Assembly: GCF_014646895.1 (NCBI RefSeq)
Contig: NZ_BMOD01000001.1
Coordinates: 1-64,000, forward strand
Source: Deinococcus roseus
GTDB lineage: Bacteria > Deinococcota > Deinococci > Deinococcales > Deinococcaceae
Length of the DNA: 64,000 nt
Reading direction: 5' to 3'
In this document: piece by piece, positions 55,148 to 61,404 of the stretch
How positions within the stretch are numbered: the stretch's first letter is position 1
How the letters are laid out: the number at the start of each line of letters is the position of its first letter
The notes under the pieces: generated by a model
What the model saw: the letters and a program-made list of their open reading frames with translations, nothing else
Databases searched by the model: none
What the model was told of the DNA's origin: nothing
Program-made: the position numbers and the translations under genes

Positions 55148-56146
55148 ATGAAAAGAATGGTCACCTTGGTTGAAGTAGCACAGGAAGCAGGAGTCTCTCC
55201 CAGCACCGTCTCACGCATCCTGAGCGGCACTGCCAATGTCAGCATGCGCAAACGTCACGCCGTTGAAGAAGCCATTCGCAAACTGAATTACCAGCCCAAC
55301 ATCATTGCCAAGGGTCTGGTTCGGGGCCTCACCATGTCCATCGGAGTGCTGACCCAGGACATCTCCAGTCCTTTTTACAACGATGCCCTGCTGGGGGTGC
55401 AAGAAGCCCTGCAGGGCACCGATTACGTTCCGGTGTTCGTAGACGGGCACTGGCATCCCAGAGACGAAGAAACCGCTGTGCAGCGCCTGATGGGTCGGGT
55501 AGATGGCCTGATCATCATGGGGGGCAGTCTGGCAGAAGACACCCTGAACCGCCTTGCAGAAAACATTCCGATCATTGCCATTGGGCGCAAGATTCCCAAC
55601 CTGGAACACCGCAGCCTGATGCTGGACAACTATTCAGCCACCCGCAAACTGATGGAATTCCTCTTCGAGCTGGGACACACCCGCATTGCCCACATTGCTG
55701 GACCCAGAGACCACCCGGATGCCATCGAGCGTTTGCACGGCTACAAAGATGCACTGGAAGCTGCCCGTCTGGAAGTCACACCAGGCCTGATTGTGGAGGG
55801 AGATTACCATGAATCTGCTGGCCTGATTGCGGTGGCCACTTTGCTGGAATCCCGCACCATGTTCACGGCGATCTTTGCAGCCAACGACCAGATGGCTTAT
55901 GGGGCCAGACTCGCTCTGTATCGCCGGGGCATCCGGGTTCCTGAAGAAGTTTCCCTGGTGGGTTTTGATGATGCCAAAACCTCAGAATATTTCTCTCCTC
56001 CACTCACCACGGTCAAACAGCCCATGCATGAACTGGGAAAACAGGCTGCAGGGGCCTTGCTGCAACTGATTGATGGGGATGAAGTTCATCTGGAATCCCC
56101 GGAACTGCAACTGGTGATCCGGGAATCCACCAAACGACTGCGCTGA
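55148..56146 (+). CDS. LacI/GalR-family transcriptional regulator
   Basis: This 332-residue repressor has an N-terminal helix-turn-helix (VTLVEVAQEAGVSPSTVSRI, residues ~5-24) and hinge helix, then a periplasmic-binding-protein-like effector domain (~60-330: GVLTQDISSPFYNDALLGVQ, DGLIIMGG, ARLALYRRGIRVPEEVSLVG). The effector is presumably a sugar but cannot be told. No sugar-utilisation genes lie next to it in this window. ATG 55148 is chosen because it begins the HTH homology; the upstream in-frame ATG at 55094 overlaps the -10. A bidirectional terminator follows. Confidence 0.9.
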   Translation: MKRMVTLVEVAQEAGVSPSTVSRILSGTANVSMRKRHAVEEAIRKLNYQPNIIAKGLVRGLTMSIGVLTQDISSPFYNDALLGVQEALQGTDYVPVFVDGHWHPRDEETAVQRLMGRVDGLIIMGGSLAEDTLNRLAENIPIIAIGRKIPNLEHRSLMLDNYSATRKLMEFLFELGHTRIAHIAGPRDHPDAIERLHGYKDALEAARLEVTPGLIVEGDYHESAGLIAVATLLESRTMFTAIFAANDQMAYGARLALYRRGIRVPEEVSLVGFDDAKTSEYFSPPLTTVKQPMHELGKQAAGALLQLIDGDEVHLESPELQLVIRESTKRLR

Positions 56147-56172
56147 AACATCAGAACACACGATGAAGCCAT

Positions 56173-56204
56173 AAAAAAGCCAGAGAAAATGTTCTGGCTT
56201 TTTT
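56173..56204. terminator. Bidirectional terminator
   Basis: The arms AAAAAAGCCAGA and TCTGGCTTTTTT (56173-56184 with 56193-56204) form a 12-bp stem with A/T tracts on both sides. It lies between the convergent lacI-type and M3 peptidase genes. Confidence 0.88.
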
Positions 56205-56243
56205 GGCTTGTGTAGCTTCCAATCCGTTTGCAATCAGGTCCAA

Positions 56244-57953
56244 TCAAACCGGATCTGACAGCTGGGACCGCAGGAAATCCATCAGGCCATGCACCGTCTG
56301 GCGGTCAAAAACAAATTGAAGGCCTGCTGCTTCATACAGCTCGGGAACCGAACAGGAATCTCCCAGCTGAATGGCCGAAAGGTAACTCTGCAGGGTTTTC
56401 TGGGGGTCCTGCAGCGAGTGTTTCCACAGGGTGAGGGCACCCACCCAGCTGAAGGCATATTCGATGTAGTACAGGGGGGTGTTGAACATGTGGTAGTACT
56501 GCCAGACCTTGCCCAACTCCTGCTCGAACCCTGCCCAGCTGGGTTCAGGCTGGAACCTGCCCAGCAATTCCCGGCATTTCTGGTCCAGCTTTTCCACAGT
56601 GATGTCTGAAGCATCTTGCGTGTAAATCCAGTCCTGAAAAGCATCCATGAAAGCAATCCAGGGCAGGACATGCACCACCCGTGAAATCTGCGCTTCGGTG
56701 ATCCGCTGGATTTCTTCTGGGGTGTAAAAAGCCTGCAAATGAGGCAAAGCCAGGCACTCCATGCCCTGAGAGGGCACCTCCACAAACTCGGTGGCGGACA
56801 ATGTGTTCCAAAAAAACCGCTGGTGTTTCATGCTGGTGTAAGCGTGAAACGCATGACCGAATTCATGCAGGGTGACGGTCACATCGTTGCTCATGCCCAC
56901 CACGTTCTGCAGCACAAAAGGCAACTTTTGTCGGGTCAGTGGCGCACAGTAGGCGTGGCCCATTTTGTTCTCACGGGAGCCCAGATCCATGGCCCCTTGC
57001 TGGCGGAACTGGGCAAACTGCCTCCCCAGTTCTGGACTGAGGCTGGTGAACACCTGTTCGGCTTTGGATTGCAGTTCTTCCACAGTTTTGAAGGGCTGCA
57101 GGGCAGGGCGGTTCTGGGAATCCAGCTGGGAACGCCAGTAAAAATCCCAGGGTTTCAGTTCTGCCACCCCAAGACCCTGGCGGTGCTTTTCCAGCAGTTT
57201 TCGGGCCAGGGGCACCACTTCCTGTTCAATGGATTGATGAAATTGCAGGCAATCTTGCGGGGTGTAGTCGTACCGATGCAGGTTTTTCCACTGGTAAGCC
57301 TGAAAATGGGAGAAGCCTGCATTGTGGGCAAGCTGCTGGCGCAATCTGAGTTGCTTCAAAAACACCCCGTCCAGCTTTGCAGCAATGCTCAATCGGGCCT
57401 TTTGCCAGGCTTTCCAGACGCCTTCACGTTCCTGGCGGTCTGGAGAAAGCAGCAGTTGTTCCACCCTGGAAACTGTGAGTTGTTCTCCCTGGAAATCCAC
57501 CAGCATGCTTCCGGTGAGCTGGCTGTACTGCTGGCTCAGTTCTGCCAGTTCCGTGAACAGGGGCAGGTTTTCCTCTCGAAAAATCTGCTGTTCAGTTTGA
57601 AAGCGCTTGAGAATCAAGCGGGCATCTTCCGGGGGTTCGTAGCCTTCGAGTTGCACGATCCGGGTTTTCAGGGCAGCATCGGCGCTTTGCACCCTGGGCG
57701 CAAGATCCCGGATGCACTGCAAGTAGGCTTCGCGGCTGTGGGCATCTGCCGTGTTCAGGTCTGCCCGGATGTACAGGATGGTGAAGGCTTCATTGGCTTC
57801 CCGCTGCAAGTCGCTCCAGTCCAGCAGAAACTGGGTGGCATTTTCAGGGGTCAGGGGGCGCTCTTGCAACGCCTGGTAACGGGGCTCCAGAGCGGACCAT
57901 TGAATTCCTAGATCGGTCAGCACAGAGGGAAAAACGGCAGTGGCAGTGGACAT
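56244..57953 (-). CDS. M3-family oligoendopeptidase (PepF-like)
   Basis: This 569-residue cytoplasmic zinc metallopeptidase is expected to cut short peptides. The zinc site is HEFGH (His363, Glu364, His367), with the third ligand expected in the downstream ATEFVEVPSQGMECLALP region. The helical enclosure is as in oligopeptidase F. The family pattern NWTLSATEFVEVPSQ is echoed by FWNTLSATEFVE. Length is typical. A TAGATT box ends six bases before the ATG, indicating a leaderless transcript; no Shine-Dalgarno is present. Confidence 0.92.
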   Translation of the reverse strand: MSTATAVFPSVLTDLGIQWSALEPRYQALQERPLTPENATQFLLDWSDLQREANEAFTILYIRADLNTADAHSREAYLQCIRDLAPRVQSADAALKTRIVQLEGYEPPEDARLILKRFQTEQQIFREENLPLFTELAELSQQYSQLTGSMLVDFQGEQLTVSRVEQLLLSPDRQEREGVWKAWQKARLSIAAKLDGVFLKQLRLRQQLAHNAGFSHFQAYQWKNLHRYDYTPQDCLQFHQSIEQEVVPLARKLLEKHRQGLGVAELKPWDFYWRSQLDSQNRPALQPFKTVEELQSKAEQVFTSLSPELGRQFAQFRQQGAMDLGSRENKMGHAYCAPLTRQKLPFVLQNVVGMSNDVTVTLHEFGHAFHAYTSMKHQRFFWNTLSATEFVEVPSQGMECLALPHLQAFYTPEEIQRITEAQISRVVHVLPWIAFMDAFQDWIYTQDASDITVEKLDQKCRELLGRFQPEPSWAGFEQELGKVWQYYHMFNTPLYYIEYAFSWVGALTLWKHSLQDPQKTLQSYLSAIQLGDSCSVPELYEAAGLQFVFDRQTVHGLMDFLRSQLSDPV

Positions 57954-57959
57954 GCAGTC

Positions 57960-57965
57960 AATCTA
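57960..57965 (-). promoter_or_regulatory. -10 box (TAGATT) of the leaderless M3 peptidase gene
   Basis: TAGATT on the minus strand ends six bases before ATG 57953, with no ribosome-binding site. Confidence 0.6.
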
Positions 57966-58026
57966 ACATGGGGCAGGCCATTTGCAGTAAGCCAAAAGCC
58001 GCATGAGGCGGCCTCATGCCAGGTTC

Positions 58027-58032
58027 TACAAT
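58027..58032 (+). promoter_or_regulatory. -10 box (TACAAT) of the trpS leader transcript
   Basis: TACAAT lies eight bases before the ATG (58041) of a short leader frame, so the leader peptide itself would be read from an almost leaderless mRNA. Confidence 0.6.
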
Positions 58033-58040
58033 CCTCTGAA

Positions 58041-58106
58041 ATGCATCCAGACTTTGCTTTCATTCCTGCTTTCAACTGGCGCGGCCCCGGAGACTCCCGA
58101 GACTGA
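58041..58106 (+). CDS. Putative trpS leader peptide with one Trp codon
   Basis: A 21-residue frame (MHPDFAFIPAFNWRGPGDSR, then D, stop) contains a single TGG codon at position 13 (58077-58079). It sits between a -10 box and a strong intrinsic terminator 38 bases downstream of its stop, just before trpS. This is the arrangement of ribosome-mediated attenuation, where stalling at Trp codons decides whether the terminator forms. One Trp codon is fewer than in classical trp leaders, so the mechanism could instead involve nascent-peptide arrest. It is too short for database-style confirmation. Confidence 0.5.
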   Translation: MHPDFAFIPAFNWRGPGDSRD

Positions 58107-58143
58107 TCTTGCCCTGTTGACACCATGAATACGGCTGGATCGC

Positions 58144-58174
58144 AAGCCGCTCGGGACACCGGGCGGCTTTTTTT
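58144..58174 (+). terminator. Attenuator terminator upstream of trpS
   Basis: The arms AAGCCGCTCGG (58144-58154) and CCGGGCGGCTT (58159-58169) form an 11-bp stem (one G-U) with loop GACA, followed by TTTTT (58170-58174). A competing weaker hairpin pairs CGGCT (58132-58136) with AGCCG (58145-58149), which would block the terminator. The leader stop-codon region CCCGAG (58097-58102) also complements CTCGGG (58150-58155). Confidence 0.75.
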
Positions 58175-58206
58175 GTGCCTCACAGGCCACACCGAAAGGA
58201 CCCACC

Positions 58207-59211
58207 ATGAATGCACCCCATCTTCTGACCGGAGACCGCCCCACAGGCCGCCTGCATCTGGGACACTACTTTGGCTCTTTGCAGTCCAGGGTCACATTGC
58301 AAAACACCCACCACAGCTTCATTCTGATTGCCGACGTGCAGGCCCTCACCGACCACTTTCACCATCCCGAAAAAGTCTCTGAAAATGTGCTGGAAGTTCT
58401 GAAAGACAATCTTGCTGTGGGGCTTTCTCCAGAGAAATGCACTTTTGTGCTGCAATCCCAGGTGCCCGAAATTGCAGAATTGACGGTGTTTTTCTCCAAT
58501 CTGGTAACATTGGGGCGTTTGCAGCAAAACCCCACCGTTCGACACGAAATCCGTCAGAAACAGGCTCTGTTTGGAGAATCGGTGACGTATGGCTTTCTGG
58601 GCTACCCCATCAGCCAGGCTGCAGACATCACTGCATTTCAGGCCGAGGTGGTCCCGGTGGGGGAAGACCAGTTGCCCATCATCGAGCAGACCCGTGAACT
58701 GGTCCGCTCTTTCAACCGGTATTACGGTGAGGTTCTGCGTGAACCCCGGGCTTTGCTGGCAGAACATCCTCGCATTCGGGGTCTGGATGGTCAGCAGAAA
58801 ATGGGCAAAAGCCTGGGAAATGCCATCCATCTGGCAGACCCTGAAGCAGACACCCGCCAGAAAATCATGCAGGCCATCACCGATCCCCAGAAAGCCCGCA
58901 AGAACGATCCAGGCAGACCCGAAGTGTGCACCGTGTACACCTACCACAGGCTCTTTCAGCCAGAACACCTGGGCACGGTGTATCAGGAGTGCAGCACCGG
59001 AAGTCGGGGATGCGTGCAGTGCAAGCAGGAATTGGCTTTCTGTGTGAACCAGCATCTGGCCCCCATCCGGGAAGTCCGGCAGGAATTGCAACATCAGGAT
59101 GCTCAACTGAGCGAAATGCTGCTGGACCACACGGAGCAGGCCAGGGTCACCAGCAAGGCCACCTTGCAAGCCGTCAGGAAAGGGATGCGTTTGCTGTTCA
59201 AAACCTCCTGA
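58207..59211 (+). CDS. trpS: Tryptophanyl-tRNA synthetase
   Basis: This 334-residue class Ic synthetase charges tRNA-Trp. The HIGH-type signature is in GDRPTGRLHLGHYFGSLQSR (LHLGHY), and KMSKS appears as QQKMGKSLGNAI. LGYPISQAADITAF, EDQLPIIEQTREL and the C-terminal tRNA-binding helices are standard. Length is that of ordinary bacterial TrpRS, not the N-terminally extended TrpRS II known from D. radiodurans. GAAAGGA lies seven bases before the ATG. The leader peptide and terminator upstream imply expression control by tryptophan or Trp-tRNA supply. Confidence 0.96.
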   Translation: MNAPHLLTGDRPTGRLHLGHYFGSLQSRVTLQNTHHSFILIADVQALTDHFHHPEKVSENVLEVLKDNLAVGLSPEKCTFVLQSQVPEIAELTVFFSNLVTLGRLQQNPTVRHEIRQKQALFGESVTYGFLGYPISQAADITAFQAEVVPVGEDQLPIIEQTRELVRSFNRYYGEVLREPRALLAEHPRIRGLDGQQKMGKSLGNAIHLADPEADTRQKIMQAITDPQKARKNDPGRPEVCTVYTYHRLFQPEHLGTVYQECSTGSRGCVQCKQELAFCVNQHLAPIREVRQELQHQDAQLSEMLLDHTEQARVTSKATLQAVRKGMRLLFKTS

Positions 59212-59280
59212 ATCCACACAGCCTTCAATTTCAGGCACATCAGACTGATCCAGATCTATTCTGCAAGGAATGAAATTCCG

Positions 59281-59286
59281 TATAAT
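59281..59286 (+). promoter_or_regulatory. -10 box (TATAAT) of the EEP-fold membrane protein
   Basis: TATAAT ends seven bases before the GTG at 59294. An ATG at 59285 overlaps the box, so it cannot be the start of this transcript. Confidence 0.65.
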
Positions 59287-59293
59287 GGAAGGT

Positions 59294-60181
59294 GTGCGTC
59301 TGACGGTATGGTCCTTTTTTTATCTGTTGCTGGTCATTGGAATCTGGGGGCTGGAAGAACACAACCCTTCAAACACTGCAGCTGTGGCAGCCCTCACCTA
59401 TTCTCCCCACTTCTTCTGGTTGATTCCGCTGTTTTTGCTGATGTATCCCGCTTTCCGCAAAAAAAACTGGGCTGCCCTGGATGTGCAGGCCCTCACCCTG
59501 ATTCTGGTGCTGGTGTTCCTGATGAACCTGCACATTCCCCAGCCACAGGATTGTGCTGGAAAAGGTTTTGACCTGCTGAGCTACAGCACCCAGCGCGGCA
59601 GTGTCTCGGTTTTTGTGCTGCAGGAAATCCTCAATGTGCACCATCCAGAAGTGGTGGCCTTGCAGGACACCGGGCCTGCCACCTCCAGTTATGTGACGGC
59701 TTTGAAAAAATCGGGCTGGCAGGTGACCAGTCAGGGAGGCCTCATCACCCTGAGCAAACACCCCATTCTGCACAGTCAGGGGGTTTTGGGGGCTTTGATC
59801 ACCGACATGCGCATCCAGAACAAAAAGGTGCGGATCATCAATGTGCACCTGCCGGAAGTCCGGCAACCCCTGACCCTGCAAGAAGATGCCCACCGACACC
59901 AGCAAACCTTGCAGGGAATTCTGTCTCATGCTCTCGCCAGCAACACCATCCTGGTTGGAAATTTCAATGCTGTTCCCCACGGCCTGTGGGTCAAGCCCCT
60001 CCGCAAGCACTTTCAGGAGGCCATGGGACTGGGTTTTGGCTACACCTACCCCACCTTCATGCCTGTGGAGCGCAAAGACCAGGTGTGGTACAACACAGGC
60101 CTGTGCCTGTTGCAACACCAGGTGCTTCCCGAAAGAGGATCAGACCACCGTGCAGTTGAAATCAAACTGAATGTTAACTGA
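59294..60181 (+). CDS. Membrane protein with endonuclease/exonuclease/phosphatase (EEP) domain
   Basis: This 295-residue protein has two or three N-terminal membrane helices (WSFFYLLLVIGIWGLEEH, FFWLIPLFLLMYPAF, ALTLILVLVFLMNLH), then an EEP-fold domain facing outward. Motifs are VVALQDTGP (usual Glu replaced by Asp), IINVHLPEVR, VGNFNAVPHG (usual GDFN Asp replaced by Asn) and GSDHRAVEIK (terminal His present). The substitutions at two metal/catalytic positions suggest an altered or absent phosphodiesterase activity. It is leaderless, with a GTG start. Membrane EEP proteins often cleave phospholipids or extracellular nucleic acid. Confidence 0.8.
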   Translation: MRLTVWSFFYLLLVIGIWGLEEHNPSNTAAVAALTYSPHFFWLIPLFLLMYPAFRKKNWAALDVQALTLILVLVFLMNLHIPQPQDCAGKGFDLLSYSTQRGSVSVFVLQEILNVHHPEVVALQDTGPATSSYVTALKKSGWQVTSQGGLITLSKHPILHSQGVLGALITDMRIQNKKVRIINVHLPEVRQPLTLQEDAHRHQQTLQGILSHALASNTILVGNFNAVPHGLWVKPLRKHFQEAMGLGFGYTYPTFMPVERKDQVWYNTGLCLLQHQVLPERGSDHRAVEIKLNVN

Positions 60182-60232
60182 AGACCAAGTTTGCATTAAG
60201 CGCAACTTAAAGCAAGTCCAGACGCTTCACAG

Positions 60233-60238
60233 TACGAT
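60233..60238 (+). promoter_or_regulatory. -10 box (TACGAT) of the PrcB lipoprotein gene
   Basis: TACGAT ends six bases before ATG 60245; no ribosome-binding site. Confidence 0.55.
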
Positions 60239-60244
60239 GGTCTC

Positions 60245-61318
60245 ATGAAAAGCAGACTCGCCACCATCAGCCTCTTCCTCATGGGATGCACGGCCATGCA
60301 GGGAAGCCCCACTTTCGAAATCCACGATGTGCTCTTTTATGGAGACTCCAATGACCGGGTCACTTGGTTCTATGACACCCAGACCGAACCCCAATCCAAA
60401 CCCCTGAAAATCAATGGTCTGGGCTACGAACTGAAAACCCAGACCGTCAAAGACAGCTTTGCCCTGCCCGGAACCCTGGCCGTCAACGGCCAGAGCAGCC
60501 TGCTCACCAAGACCACCACCATCACCAAAGACTTCTCGGTGACTTTCAATCCTGCCGGAGACAACTACTACATCCGCACCTCCAGGGATCTGCTGGGGGT
60601 GTTCCTGCTGCAGAACAACAACTGGTACCGCCTCTCTGGCAGCGTCAAAGCAGGATTTGCAGGTGAAGCAAAAGCCACCTTCAAAGAGACAGGCCTGCGT
60701 GATGTGGGCCAGTTGACCGACGCTGAAGCAAATGCACTTCAAAACGTGCTGGGTCAGGATGCACCCGTGGTGGTCGGTGTGCTGAAAGACGCTCCAGATG
60801 CTCCTCTCAACGTGGATCCCACCCCTGCCAATTACCGAACCACTGCCCTTTACTTGCAAAAAGGACTTCCTCAGGAAATCCGTCGTGCAGGAGGTCCTGT
60901 GAAGTACACGCAGATCCAGTACGCTGGCAACAGCACTTACCGCAGTCAGAACTTTGGAGCCGCCCTGGTGTCCAGGGAAAGCCTGTTCCAGTCCATCTGG
61001 CAAAAAGCCAACGCCCTGATTCTGCCCACCCCCGCTGCTCCAGACATTGATTTCAACACGTCCACTGCTGTGTTCCTGTTCCTGGGCCAGCGCAGCACCG
61101 GAGGCTACGGCTTCAAGGTGAACAGCATGGAATCCAAAGGCACCACCCTGATCGTGCATGTCACGGTGTCCTCACCCAAGCCAGACAGCATCCTGACCCA
61201 GGCACTCACCAGCCCATGGGGTCTCTTCTCTGCAGCTGGCAAATTCAGTGACCTGCAAGTGCTGGATCAGAACGGCAACCTGATTGCCCAGGCAAACCTC
61301 AACGAGAGTCCCTTCTGA
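60245..61318 (+). CDS. PrcB-domain lipoprotein
   Basis: This 357-residue exported protein has a very short lipoprotein signal (lipobox LMGC, Cys15). The N-terminal two-thirds (residues ~20-235) is beta-rich without a recognised family, including IHDVLFYGDSNDRVTWFYD. The C-terminal ~100 residues resemble the PrcB C-terminal domain (VFLFLGQRSTGGYGFKVNSM, then IVHVTVSSPKPDS), named for a protease-complex component. It could assist an extracellular protease or bind peptides. The gene is leaderless and ends in a strong terminator. Confidence 0.8.
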   Translation: MKSRLATISLFLMGCTAMQGSPTFEIHDVLFYGDSNDRVTWFYDTQTEPQSKPLKINGLGYELKTQTVKDSFALPGTLAVNGQSSLLTKTTTITKDFSVTFNPAGDNYYIRTSRDLLGVFLLQNNNWYRLSGSVKAGFAGEAKATFKETGLRDVGQLTDAEANALQNVLGQDAPVVVGVLKDAPDAPLNVDPTPANYRTTALYLQKGLPQEIRRAGGPVKYTQIQYAGNSTYRSQNFGAALVSRESLFQSIWQKANALILPTPAAPDIDFNTSTAVFLFLGQRSTGGYGFKVNSMESKGTTLIVHVTVSSPKPDSILTQALTSPWGLFSAAGKFSDLQVLDQNGNLIAQANLNESPF

Positions 61319-61352
61319 ATGAAACCCTGAATTCAGGGAAAGAAAAAGGCAC

Positions 61353-61391
61353 AAGCAGAGGGAGACATCTGGTGTCTCCCTCTGCTTTATT
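61353..61391 (+). terminator. Terminator after the PrcB gene
   Basis: A 15-bp stem (61353-61367 with 61373-61387), loop TCTGG, is followed by TATTTG. It lies between convergent genes and may act both ways. Confidence 0.8.
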
Positions 61392-61404
61392 TGTTGAATT
61401 CAGG

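Noticed and set aside
58033..58206. T-box riboswitch upstream of trpS
   Set aside because: No AGGGTGGNACCGCG-type T-box sequence or long Stem I was seen. The leader is only ~170 bases and contains a peptide frame with a Trp codon, so attenuation by translation fits better.
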